The notes under the pieces: generated by a model
The model's input: the letters and a program-made list of their open reading frames with translations, nothing else
The model's database searches: none
What the model was told of the DNA's origin: nothing
Shown: in pieces, positions 1 to 7,957 of the stretch
How the letters are laid out: each line of letters opens with the position of its first letter
How positions within the stretch are numbered: position 1 is the stretch's first letter
Assembly (NCBI GenBank): GCA_937924855.1
Contig: CALEYQ010000042.1
Location: 1 to 26,878 of the forward strand
From: an uncultured Bacteroidota bacterium
GTDB taxonomy: Bacteria > Bacteroidota > Bacteroidia > JADZBD01
DNA length: 26,878 nt
Direction of reading: 5' to 3'
Program-made: the position numbers and the translations under genes

Positions 1-1
1 G

Positions 2-1075
2 AGCAAAGAAACAGCAACAAAAGAAGCAGCAAAAGAGAAAGAAAAAACCAACGGTGTGTCAAAAGAAGTAAACAAAGAAAAACTAAAAGCCCTGCAGCTT
101 ACCATTGATAAGCTGGAAAAGACCTATGGAAAGGGTACGATCATGAAGATGAGCGACGAGGCCATCGAGAAAGTGGAGGTTATTTCCACGGGTTCGCTGG
201 GTCTCGACCTTGCCCTGGGTGTAGGCGGATTTCCGAAAGGACGGGTAATAGAAATATACGGTCCTGAATCGTCTGGTAAAACCACCCTGGCCATTCATGC
301 CATTGCAGAATGTCAGCGAAGCGGCGGAATAGCTGCCATTGTTGACGCCGAGCATGCCTTCGACAGGAGTTATGCCCAGAAGCTGGGTGTGGATCTGGAA
401 GCCCTGCTTATTTCCCAGCCTGATAATGGTGAGCAGGCCCTGTAAATTGTGGACAACCTTATCCGGTCCGGAGCTATAGATATTATTGTTATTGATTCGG
501 TTGCTGCCTTAACTCCGAAATCAGAGATAGAAGGTGAAATGGGCGATTCTAAAATGGGTTTGCAGGCCCGCTTAATGTCTCAGGCCCTGCGAAAGCTTAC
601 CGGAACCATCAATAAAACCCGCTGCTGCTGTATTTTTATTAATCAGTTGCGTGAAAAAATCGGGGTTATGTTTGGAAATCCTGAAACCACCACCGGTGGA
701 AATGCCCTGAAGTTTTATGCCTCCGTACGGCTGGATATCCGCCGTATCGGGCAAATTAAAGAAGGGGATACTGCCATAGGCAACCGGGCAAGGGTAAAAG
801 TGGTTAAGAATAAAGTGGCGCCTCCTTTCCGTCAGGCCGAATTCGATATCGTTTTCGGAGAAGGGATTTCGAAAGTGGGAGAGATCATTGATCTTGGAGT
901 TGAACATGGAATTATTCAGAAGTCGGGAAGCTGGTTTAGCTACGATGGCACCAAATTGGGACAAGGCAGAGATTCCGTGCGTCAGGTTTTCGATGATAAT
1001 CCGGAAGTGGCTGCGGAGATTGAATTCAGAATCCGCGAAAAACTTTCGGGTCCTGTCGAAAATTCCGAAGCCTGA
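2..1075 (+). pseudogene. recA: recA recombinase, interrupted by an in-frame TAA
   Basis: RecA is the DNA-strand-exchange ATPase of homologous recombination and the SOS co-protease. The reading frame shows Walker A GPESSGKTT, the DAEHAFD segment, the Walker B region IIVIDSVAAL, loop L1 (EGEMGDSKMG), FINQLREKIGVMFGNPETT and the C-terminal GEGISK...GIIQKSGSW region, so family identity is certain. Codon 443-445 is TAA where the family has Glu in the motif GEQALEI; both sides stay in the same frame, so a single G-to-T change explains it. The pieces are about 129 residues (from GTG 56) and 208 residues (from GTG 449); neither could do full RecA work, since the first lacks Walker B and the second lacks Walker A. 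The frame is open to the left edge with a Lys/Glu-rich stretch, so the true start may lie outside the window; GTG 56 is the first in-window candidate. Total length from GTG 56 (339 codons plus stop) is normal. A sequencing or assembly error is as likely as real inactivation. Confidence 0.9.
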
Positions 1076-1094
1076 TCTTTATTTCTTCTTTTTC

Positions 1095-1126
1095 AGAAAG
1101 CCGCTAATCGCGGCTTTCTTTTTTTT
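1095..1126 (+). terminator. Rho-independent terminator after recA
   Basis: A perfect 9-bp stem, GAAAGCCGC / GCGGCTTTC, with a TAATC loop, is followed by an uninterrupted run of eight T. It begins 20 bases after the recA stop codon and is the strongest intrinsic terminator in the window for a protein gene. Confidence 0.92.
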
Positions 1127-1133
1127 ATATTTG
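1126..1133 (+). promoter_or_regulatory. Possible -7 element (TATATTTG) for the TPR lipoprotein gene
   Basis: TATATTTG matches the Bacteroidota -7 consensus TAnnTTTG and lies 28 bases before the GTG start at 1162. It directly abuts the T-run of the recA terminator. No TTG -33 element is found 17-23 bases upstream, so this is only a half-match. Confidence 0.3.
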
Positions 1134-1161
1134 CTCTATCCCCTCACAAAAATTCTATTCT

Positions 1162-2160
1162 GTGAATTCATACCTTAAAGCAATTCCGACAGCGATTTGT
1201 TTTTTCTTCCTTTTTTCATGTGGAGACGGAGAAAAAAAAGAGAAGGACACTACGCCCACCGATCTCAAACAGCTAAACGCTGAAATTGCCCGTGATCCCA
1301 TGAAGTCGGAGCCCTATTACAACCGTGGGATGTACCATTTTAAAAACGGAAACGCAGGTGAGGCAGTAAAAGACATTAACAAGGCGATTAAGCTGAATTC
1401 CGGTGAAGTAAAATATCACCTCGCCCTTGGCGATATTCATTTTGCCATGAACCAAACCGGTGTAACTATTGAATCGCTCCGTAAAGCCCATCGGCTTGAA
1501 CCGAAAAATGCAGAAGTGCTCGGGAAACTGGGGGAGCTGTTTTACATCGTTCGGAAATACGACAGTGCCATTTTTTATTTAAACCGCTCCCTGGAATTCG
1601 AATCCATGAATCCCAAAATTCATTTTCAAAAGGGAATGGTATTCAAAGAACTGGGTGATACGGCCAACGCAATCCAGAGTTTTCAGACAGCTACGGAACA
1701 AAACCCCGAATATTATGAACCTCAGGTGCAGTTGGGATGGATTCACTCGAAAAAAGGAAACGGAATTTGCCTGAATTACTTTGATAATGCCATCCGCCTT
1801 AAACCCAAAAGTATCGAGGCTCGTTATTTGAAAGGAATGTTTTTTCAAAACAAAAACGATTTTTCAAATGCTGCCAGGCAGTATGAAGAAATTCTCAGTA
1901 TCGACAGCGCCCATTCTTTTTCACTCTACAATCTTGGATATATTGAATTTCTTCAGGGAAAGGACATTGACAAAGCAATGGCATATTTCGACCGTGCATT
2001 TAATGCAAATCCTGAATATGCCGATGCTGTTTATATGCGGGGCATTTGCCGGGAAAAGAAGGGTGATAAACCCGGAGCTGCCAAAGATTTCAATGCGGCC
2101 ATCATTGTTATGCCCGGGCATGAAAAAGCCATGGAGGCCCTGAAACGAATCCGGAAATAA
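1162..2160 (+). CDS. TPR-repeat lipoprotein
   Basis: The protein has 332 residues. It begins with a lipoprotein signal peptide (hydrophobic core at residues 7-19, lipobox LFSC, lipidated Cys20), followed by a charged linker rich in Lys, Glu and Asp. Residues 34-332 are built of about eight tetratricopeptide repeats, visible as repeated patterns such as YYNRGMYHFKNG, YHLALGDIHF, LGKLGELFY, HFQKGMVFKELGD and YMRGICREKKGD. TPR superhelices bind peptides and scaffold complexes, so a periplasm-facing assembly or adaptor role is an inference; the specific partner cannot be told from sequence. The start is GTG 1162, since it is the only start that gives a complete signal peptide. It converges on the hydrolase gene with only three bases between the stop codons. 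Confidence 0.85.
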   Translation: MNSYLKAIPTAICFFFLFSCGDGEKKEKDTTPTDLKQLNAEIARDPMKSEPYYNRGMYHFKNGNAGEAVKDINKAIKLNSGEVKYHLALGDIHFAMNQTGVTIESLRKAHRLEPKNAEVLGKLGELFYIVRKYDSAIFYLNRSLEFESMNPKIHFQKGMVFKELGDTANAIQSFQTATEQNPEYYEPQVQLGWIHSKKGNGICLNYFDNAIRLKPKSIEARYLKGMFFQNKNDFSNAARQYEEILSIDSAHSFSLYNLGYIEFLQGKDIDKAMAYFDRAFNANPEYADAVYMRGICREKKGDKPGAAKDFNAAIIVMPGHEKAMEALKRIRK

Positions 2161-2163
2161 TTT

Positions 2164-3075
2164 CTATTGCTTTCCTTGTTGCGATGTGTTGAAAGGTCCC
2201 GGCTCATCGCTCTTCTTGTGCAGAAAAATCATCTTCATGGCAAACCCGGTTTGAGAATCCCAGAATCCGTAATTATGGCCGGCCGTATCCACCGGCGATA
2301 ATCCCGAGATTTTCCCGGCTCCATGCAAAGCGTCAAAAAATTTCTGTGACTGGGAATACGGAACTACCTTGTCGTTTTTCCCATGACACATAAAAACAGG
2401 GAAATCTACTTTTTTAACATTCATTACCGGATTGTCTTCACCCTCCCATCTATCCCTGAATTTTTCATAAGGACCGTAATACCCCGTCATCAGATTATCC
2501 GATTTCAAATCCCGCTGATCGTAATCTCCCGAAAGCGCAATACCACATCGGAAAATGTTTTTGGTGTGGGTGGCAAGTTGCGCAACACCCCTCGCGCCGG
2601 TTGAGATCCCATACACAAAATTATTTTCCCCGGGCAGCAATAGACTATAATCTTCCTGAACCCGTGGAATCAGGGTGTCGGTCACCCATTTTAAACCCGG
2701 ATATTCCCTCCAGTCTTCCCGGGTTTCCGGAAAAATCTGAGAATGATAAATGCTCTTTCCCATCTCCGGAAGTATCAAAACAAAACCGCTGTCAAGGGCT
2801 ACTCTGCAAATGGAGGAATTTTCGCAAACATCGGTTCGGCTGAAATTCCAGCCCGGAAGTAACAGTAAACTTCCCTGAATGCTCCGCCCGGGAAACATAA
2901 AATCTACCTTAACGCCCCCCAACTCAACCGTCCCATCTTTCAGGACAGGCCTCTCCACCAAACCTTTTTCGGGTGTTTTTGGGGACTCTTCCACACTTCC
3001 GCATGACCAGAAAAGACCTGAAATCAGTCCGAAAAGGCAAAGGAATAAAAGATGCAAGTTCTTGCTAAACAACAT
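2164..3075 (-). CDS. Lipoprotein alpha/beta-hydrolase (esterase-like)
   Basis: The protein has 303 residues and a signal peptide ending in a loose lipobox (FWSC, Cys25). The body fits the alpha/beta-hydrolase fold: an oxyanion segment LLLLPGWNFS (about 69-79), nucleophile elbow GISTG with Ser158, an Asp candidate in HGKNDKVVP (Asp235) and His267 in AGHNYGFW. This layout resembles secreted esterases of the PHB-depolymerase/esterase-D group. The substrate is unknown. The lipobox suggests anchoring to the outer or inner membrane facing the periplasm. The start ATG at 3073-3075 gives a complete signal peptide. The 3' end lies three bases from the convergent TPR lipoprotein stop, leaving no room for a private terminator. 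Confidence 0.85.
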   Translation of the reverse strand: MLFSKNLHLLFLCLFGLISGLFWSCGSVEESPKTPEKGLVERPVLKDGTVELGGVKVDFMFPGRSIQGSLLLLPGWNFSRTDVCENSSICRVALDSGFVLILPEMGKSIYHSQIFPETREDWREYPGLKWVTDTLIPRVQEDYSLLLPGENNFVYGISTGARGVAQLATHTKNIFRCGIALSGDYDQRDLKSDNLMTGYYGPYEKFRDRWEGEDNPVMNVKKVDFPVFMCHGKNDKVVPYSQSQKFFDALHGAGKISGLSPVDTAGHNYGFWDSQTGFAMKMIFLHKKSDEPGPFNTSQQGKQ

Positions 3076-3147
3076 ATTATGAGTTTTATTACACCTAAAA
3101 TTAACAAATAGAGGTTAATAAACAACACACTATTAAGCACTTAAGCC

Positions 3148-3177
3148 TTGAATTTGGAAGAAATTTGAATAATTTTG
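3148..3177 (+). promoter_or_regulatory. Bacteroidota-type promoter (TTG-N19-TAATTTTG)
   Basis: A -33 TTG at 3148-3150 is followed by exactly 19 bases and then TAATTTTG at 3170-3177, a full match to the TTG / TAnnTTTG consensus described for Bacteroides and Flavobacterium. The ATG of the next gene is 22 bases downstream of the -7 box, giving a leader of roughly 15 bases with no Shine-Dalgarno sequence. This is one of the two clearest promoters in the window. Confidence 0.75.
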
Positions 3178-3199
3178 CAGCCTTAAAAATTCGACAAAC

Positions 3200-3949
3200 A
3201 TGTCAAAAGTATCGATGAACCCAGTATTTAAATCGGTGATATTGTCATCAATTCTTCTTTTTTCCTTGCCAGCCTTGTGGGCAGGAACGGGTAACCCTAC
3301 CGGAAAAAAAGTAAGGACAAAAACCGGCTATACCTATTTGTACAAGGAGGGTAAACTGGAAAAAAAGGGATACAAGTCATCCCTTGAGATTTACGATAAC
3401 CGGGGATTAAAAACAGAGGAGATCTATATTGACGGGAAAGGTGAATTTGTTTCGGAAATGACCTTCTCCTATTCCGAAAATGGGCTTCCCACAAAAAACA
3501 TTGGCCTCGTAAATCACAAGCCTGTGTATTTCAACTGGGCCTATGAAACTGATCCCGAAACCGGAATCATCAAAAAATATCATGCCGACGGACAATCCAA
3601 AGAATATTGGTTAATAAAATCCACCGTTGATGGAAAAATAATCAGGGAAGAATATTATTCAGGCAATAGCGAACTCGACAGGGTTGTTGAGTATCGATAC
3701 AATGCCCTGGGTAATTGCGAGTCCGTTGCCGAATACGACGGATATCTGAACCTCATACTTGTTTCGGAGCATTCTTATGAAAACGGACGCAATACGCAAA
3801 TGGTTCAAAAAGATAAAAGCGGATCGGTTTTTTACCGTGCCGAATTTTCGTATGATGACGCCGGAAATCTGAAAAGTAAAACGGAATACGGTGCGGATGA
3901 AAACCCGCGGACAATTACTGTTTTTCTATACGACTACTACCAGAACTAG
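3200..3949 (+). CDS. Secreted YD-repeat-like protein of unknown function
   Basis: The protein has 249 residues with an N-terminal signal peptide (hydrophobic residues about 9-27, probable cleavage after LWA-G). The mature part is a series of beta-hairpin-like units with Tyr/Asp-rich turns, for example YDNRGLKTEEIY, YSENGLPTKN, YRYNALGNCESV, HSYENGRNTQMV and SYDDAGNLKSKTEY. These resemble the YD/RHS repeats of bacterial wall- and toxin-associated proteins, but the protein is far too short for an RHS cage and has no C-terminal toxin domain. It probably forms a small periplasmic or surface beta-solenoid-like protein; function is unknown. It has its own consensus promoter. The last 35 bases overlap the 3' end of the minus-strand membrane-protein gene. 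Confidence 0.75.
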   Translation: MSKVSMNPVFKSVILSSILLFSLPALWAGTGNPTGKKVRTKTGYTYLYKEGKLEKKGYKSSLEIYDNRGLKTEEIYIDGKGEFVSEMTFSYSENGLPTKNIGLVNHKPVYFNWAYETDPETGIIKKYHADGQSKEYWLIKSTVDGKIIREEYYSGNSELDRVVEYRYNALGNCESVAEYDGYLNLILVSEHSYENGRNTQMVQKDKSGSVFYRAEFSYDDAGNLKSKTEYGADENPRTITVFLYDYYQN

Positions 3950-5297
3950 GAAGAACAGGATTTTTTAATTGTAATCCTTCCTTTAAGTGCCGGTTGTAAA
4001 AGGAACCGGTATCTGAATCTATTTGCAAGGGGAAAAGAAATCCGGAATCGGGCAGGGGCTCAAGGTAATTTATTCCACTTTCCATTTTCGCATCCGAAAT
4101 TTTTAATTGACTTATGGCTTTGTCGTATTCTCCGGCATATAAAAAAGCCTTGGGAATATTGTCCCAGGCCATAAAGGTTTGATATAACAATAGGGCTCCA
4201 CCGGCAAGAATCGAAATAATTTTAGGAGATAAAAACTTTAACTTTCTTCCGGGGATTTGGCGAAGTCCTACCAAAGTTATCATGGCAACAATAAATGCAA
4301 AAGCCGGTAATAAAGCCCGGGCAGGGGGTGGGCCTGCTAAAATATACGCTGCCGGGACTAAGGCGCTAAGTCCAATAAATAAAAAGCCTGCCAATCTTAC
4401 ACCTGAGAAATAATTCCCTTTTACCGGGTTGGGATATTTTTTTAACCAAATCAAAAGCACTCCTCCAAACAACAATAGCTCAGCCCATTTATAAATAACC
4501 AGATTAAAAAGGAAGCGGGCCGTTTCCATTCCTGAAATTTTTAAAAGGGTAAGCATGCCGGGTCGGTTGAGGGCATTCAGGCGAAGGTCATTGCCCGGGG
4601 AAGAGATTTGTGTAATAAATCCCAAAACCAATGTGGCAAGTGTGGCCAGCAATAGGGCACCTTTGAATTTTCTTTCATGTTCTTCCAGGCGGAATACCAT
4701 CATCAGCAGTATGATAAATACCGGCAGGAAAAATATTTCCGAACCCGGAGCTATCAGCAAGCCAAGAAGAAGGCATAAGGGGTAATACCAGAATTTTATT
4801 TCTGCCTGCAGTAGTAAGCCAATGAGTAATACCGAAAAAGAAAGGGGTTGCAGGTAAGAAGCGGTGGCACTCATCCAGAAAAAAGATTCTCCTTTGTCGA
4901 TGCAGAGAAAAAATAAAAACTGAAACAGGAAAAGGGAAAGAAGATAAATCTCATTTTTTCGGTGGGAACCGGGAAGCAATGCGCCCATGATTAAACGAAG
5001 GCCAAAAAACAACAGAAAACTAAGGCAAAGGGGAAATAATATACTTCCCCAATGTGCGCCAAAAAACTTCAGGAATGTAGTTTGACTCAGGTATGCCCAC
5101 CATCGGCCACCATAGTTCTCATAAAAATTCAGGGTTATTTCCTGCGGGGATTCCCGGAGCAATTTGCCTATAAAAAAGAAGTCGTCGGCGGAGGGTCGGG
5201 AACACCAAAGGTGGGCAAAATAAGTGGCCAGGAAAATCAATCCGGAAAGGGCCATGAGCTGAAGGAAATTCCGGTTTTCTGTTTCAGAAACAGGCAT
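3915..5297 (-). CDS. Polytopic membrane protein, DUF6056/GT-C-like
   Basis: The protein has 460 residues with about ten or eleven hydrophobic segments between residues 12 and 378, then a soluble tail of about 80 residues. Features resembling the DUF6056 / GT-C glycosyltransferase-like group are an acidic pair in the first loop (PSADDF, 35-40), GGRWW (63-67), GESFFWMSATASY (136-148), SPGND (233-237) and PPPAR (323-327). In GT-C enzymes the loop acidic residues bind metal and lipid-phosphate sugar donor, so a role in transferring or polymerising a lipid-linked sugar is possible but not shown. It starts seven bases after the SpoIIE-type phosphatase stop and is probably co-transcribed with it. 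Its stop codon lies inside the convergent YD-repeat-like gene. Confidence 0.7.
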   Translation of the reverse strand: MPVSETENRNFLQLMALSGLIFLATYFAHLWCSRPSADDFFFIGKLLRESPQEITLNFYENYGGRWWAYLSQTTFLKFFGAHWGSILFPLCLSFLLFFGLRLIMGALLPGSHRKNEIYLLSLFLFQFLFFLCIDKGESFFWMSATASYLQPLSFSVLLIGLLLQAEIKFWYYPLCLLLGLLIAPGSEIFFLPVFIILLMMVFRLEEHERKFKGALLLATLATLVLGFITQISSPGNDLRLNALNRPGMLTLLKISGMETARFLFNLVIYKWAELLLFGGVLLIWLKKYPNPVKGNYFSGVRLAGFLFIGLSALVPAAYILAGPPPARALLPAFAFIVAMITLVGLRQIPGRKLKFLSPKIISILAGGALLLYQTFMAWDNIPKAFLYAGEYDKAISQLKISDAKMESGINYLEPLPDSGFLFPLQIDSDTGSFYNRHLKEGLQLKNPVLPSSGSSRIEKQ

Positions 5298-5304
5298 GAT
5301 TTTT

Positions 5305-7194
5305 CTACATTTTAAATCCTACAACCAGTACGTCGTCGGTTTGCTCGGCTTTTCCCTTCCAGGAGTAAAAGGTCTTTTCAAGAATGTCCTTTTGGATCGC
5401 AGGTGTTTTGTCGTAAATACCGGCCAACAGAGATTTGAAATTTCGCTTCATGTACCGCCGTCCACTGGTTTCTCCAAACTGATCCTGAAATCCATCGGAA
5501 AACAAAAACAAGGCATCCCCCTTTTCGAGTTTAATGCTGGTTTCCTCAAACCTGAAGTCTTCGGCAAAATTTCCGATAGTACCCTTTGCGGCTTGCAGTT
5601 CCGCAGGCTGTCCATCCAAAAAAAGCAAAGCTGGATTGTTGGCACCTGCAAATTTTAAACTCCGGTCTTTGGCCGAATAAGATATTATCGAAATGTCCAT
5701 ACCATGTCCGGCCGGACTTTTCAGATTTTTAAATGAGTTCTGCAAGCCCCGGTTCAGAAAAGATAAAATGGCGGCAGGACGCAGGAGGTTTTTCTCTTTT
5801 ACAGCCTGGTTTAAAAAATTTATGCCCAGAATGCTCAATAAAGCCCCCGGAACACCATGGCCCGTGCAATCAGCAACGGCTAGAATTTCTATACCAGAGG
5901 CATTGTGGTACCAGAAAAAATCCCCACTCAAAACATCCCTGGGTTGAAAGAAAACCGAAATTCCCGGGTTGAGTTTAGTAATTTCTTCCGGATCCTGAAG
6001 TACACCCCGCTGGATGGTAGATGCAAAGGTGATAGAATCGGTGATGTCTTTGTTTTTTTCTTCCAGCAATTTACTCTGGCGGGTAATTTCCTTGTTGGCC
6101 TCTTCAAGATCAATATTCTTAAGACGGAAAATTTCTTTTTCCCGTTCCGAATTTTCAATCTCCGACCGAACCTGAAGGTTGCGGACCTGAGCCTGCATTT
6201 CCTCGCTGAAAATCTTTTCCTTCAATTCAAAAAACTTGTGGAAAAAGTCATAAGCTTCCTTATACGCCCCCAGGGCATATTTGTTTTTTGCCATATCCCG
6301 GTAAACCAGATGAGAGATGGAATGCGCGTTTATCGACTCGGAAATCTCGATTGACCTTTTATAATAGTCTTCTGCTAATTCATAGTTTTTAAGATCATGG
6401 TTGCCATTTCCCAGGTATTGGAGGGTTTTGGCAAAGTCGAATTTCTCACCTATTTTTTCCTTGATCTCAAGGCATTTTTCCAATAATTCCAGTCCTTTTT
6501 GGGTTTCACCCAAATGAAAATATCCTATTCCCAAATTGCCATAACAGCTTCCCTGATAGGTAATGTCCCCTGATTCCAGAAAAATATCAAGCGATTTATT
6601 CCAGTAGGAAAGGGCATCTTCCCACTTTTTCAATAGTCCGGAACTGTTTCCCAGATTTATGTAGGAAACTCCCAAAAGCATTATCAGATTATTTTCTTTC
6701 GATTTTTTCGCTGCGGTTTCCGCATGTTCCAGCGCTTTTTCACCGTCTTTCATCCGGGTAAATATTACGCTGAGCCCGTTCAGGGCCTGAACCTCAGAAG
6801 ACACAATTTCTTTTTCCTCGGCTATTCTTTTGGCTTCAAACTGTATGGCAAGGGCTTTGGAATTATCGCCCAGGTTTGAAAAAATCCTGGCCATCCTGGT
6901 GCGGGTACTGAAATAATCCGGGTATTGGTTTATACCCAGGAAAATGCTTCCTGCCTTTTCAAAATGCTCAAGGCTTATTGGAAAATTCCCCAGAGCCTGA
7001 TAGGCCAGACCCAGTGAATAATGGCATTTTCCCAGAAGGGTTTTGTTGTTTCCCGATTCCAGCTTACTAATCAAACCCTTGAGCATCTTGAGTGCTACTT
7101 CGGGTTTTTCAGACAATATTTTTTCAGCTTTTTGGTAAGTTTCTTCGGAACTTAAAAAAGTTGATTGTTTTTTTTCAGGAATTCGCCTTTCCAC
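5305..7194 (-). CDS. TPR - coiled coil - SpoIIE (PP2C) serine/threonine phosphatase
   Basis: The protein has 629 residues. Residues about 20-330 contain roughly seven tetratricopeptide repeats, residues 335-390 form a highly charged coiled coil, and residues 405-629 are a SpoIIE/RsbU-type PP2C phosphatase. Predicted metal-binding residues are Asp425 (LSGDFFW), Asp442 (ADCTGHG), Asp500 (GMDISI), Asp567 (FSDGF) and Asp620/621 (QTDDVLV), all present, so it should be active. In Bacteroidota, this architecture is common in signalling proteins that dephosphorylate anti-sigma antagonists or response partners; the target here is unknown, since no STAS or RsbW-type gene is in the window. No signal peptide or membrane segment is seen, so it should be cytoplasmic. 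The start is GTG 7194, as no ATG exists upstream in frame. Confidence 0.88.
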   Translation of the reverse strand: MERRIPEKKQSTFLSSEETYQKAEKILSEKPEVALKMLKGLISKLESGNNKTLLGKCHYSLGLAYQALGNFPISLEHFEKAGSIFLGINQYPDYFSTRTRMARIFSNLGDNSKALAIQFEAKRIAEEKEIVSSEVQALNGLSVIFTRMKDGEKALEHAETAAKKSKENNLIMLLGVSYINLGNSSGLLKKWEDALSYWNKSLDIFLESGDITYQGSCYGNLGIGYFHLGETQKGLELLEKCLEIKEKIGEKFDFAKTLQYLGNGNHDLKNYELAEDYYKRSIEISESINAHSISHLVYRDMAKNKYALGAYKEAYDFFHKFFELKEKIFSEEMQAQVRNLQVRSEIENSEREKEIFRLKNIDLEEANKEITRQSKLLEEKNKDITDSITFASTIQRGVLQDPEEITKLNPGISVFFQPRDVLSGDFFWYHNASGIEILAVADCTGHGVPGALLSILGINFLNQAVKEKNLLRPAAILSFLNRGLQNSFKNLKSPAGHGMDISIISYSAKDRSLKFAGANNPALLFLDGQPAELQAAKGTIGNFAEDFRFEETSIKLEKGDALFLFSDGFQDQFGETSGRRYMKRNFKSLLAGIYDKTPAIQKDILEKTFYSWKGKAEQTDDVLVVGFKM

Positions 7195-7235
7195 ACGGGA
7201 AAATTACTCAATTTTGGGCTTCTATTTGAATTAAT

Positions 7236-7955
7236 ATGAAATTCGGAAAATGGCTGGGTGGTGGATTGGGTTGGGCTTTCGGTGGCCCCCTTGGTGGTCT
7301 CCTTGGCTTTATCATCGGATCTGCATTTGATAATGCCGGAAAATCGTTTCAGGCAGGTAGGCCCGGAAGCACCCGTCCTGGCGATTTCGCCCTGTCCCTT
7401 CTCGTGCTTTCTGCCGCCGTAATGAAAGCCGATGGCAAAGTGCTCAAAAGCGAACTCGACTTTGTCAGGAAAACCCTGGTTAAATCTTATGGTGAAGATG
7501 CAGCTTCTGAAATGCTGGTTGCCCTCCGGGATATTTTGAAACGGGATATCCCGCTGAGGGATGTTTGTGAGCAGATTCGCCTCCACATGCCCATGCCGGC
7601 AAAATTACAACTCATTCACTTTTTATACGGCATCGCCATGGCCGACGGTGATGTGCATGAGTCCGAGGTTAGCGTAGTAGAAGATATTGGTAATCAACTC
7701 GGGGTAAACCATGCCGATCTGGAATCTTTAAAAGCGATGTATTTTAAAGACATTGCCAGTGATTATAAAGTGCTGGAAGTGGACCCCAACTGTTCCGACG
7801 ACGAACTTAAAAAGAGTTATCGCAAGCTGGTGGTAAAATACCATCCCGATAAATTGGAAGGACTTGGACCTGAGGTTCAAAAAGCGGGAAAGGAAAAATT
7901 CCAGATGTTGGGCGAAGCTTATGACCGCATCCGGAAAAAACGCGGCCTGAAATAA
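7236..7955 (+). CDS. TerB/DjlA-like co-chaperone with C-terminal J domain
   Basis: The protein has 239 residues. Residues 7-30 form a Gly-rich hydrophobic segment (GGGLGWAFGGPLGGLLG) that is likely membrane-inserted or a glycine zipper. Residues about 50-165 resemble a TerB/DjlA N-terminal helical domain (VMKADGKVLKSE and AMADGDVHESE, the two acidic signatures). Residues 176-236 are a DnaJ domain with HPD at 203-205, which stimulates DnaK ATPase. The layout matches DjlA-type membrane-associated J proteins. It diverges from the SpoIIE phosphatase across a 41-base gap and ends two bases from the convergent DUF5011-type lipoprotein stop. The HPD motif is intact, so it should be able to act with Hsp70. 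Confidence 0.88.
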   Translation: MKFGKWLGGGLGWAFGGPLGGLLGFIIGSAFDNAGKSFQAGRPGSTRPGDFALSLLVLSAAVMKADGKVLKSELDFVRKTLVKSYGEDAASEMLVALRDILKRDIPLRDVCEQIRLHMPMPAKLQLIHFLYGIAMADGDVHESEVSVVEDIGNQLGVNHADLESLKAMYFKDIASDYKVLEVDPNCSDDELKKSYRKLVVKYHPDKLEGLGPEVQKAGKEKFQMLGEAYDRIRKKRGLK

Positions 7956-7957
7956 AA

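Noticed and set aside
443..445. Alternative genetic code or stop-codon readthrough at recA TAA
   Set aside because: TAA ends several other genes in this window (for example 2160 and 7955) and no recoding element is visible, so a point mutation or error is simpler.
1921..2121. Assorted minus- and plus-strand frames inside the TPR, patatin, ftcD and hutI genes
   Set aside because: All are shadows of well-supported genes with no signal peptides, domains or promoters of their own.
3200..3949. RHS toxin or polymorphic toxin system
   Set aside because: The protein is only 249 residues, has no RHS core protease motif or C-terminal toxin domain, and no immunity gene follows.
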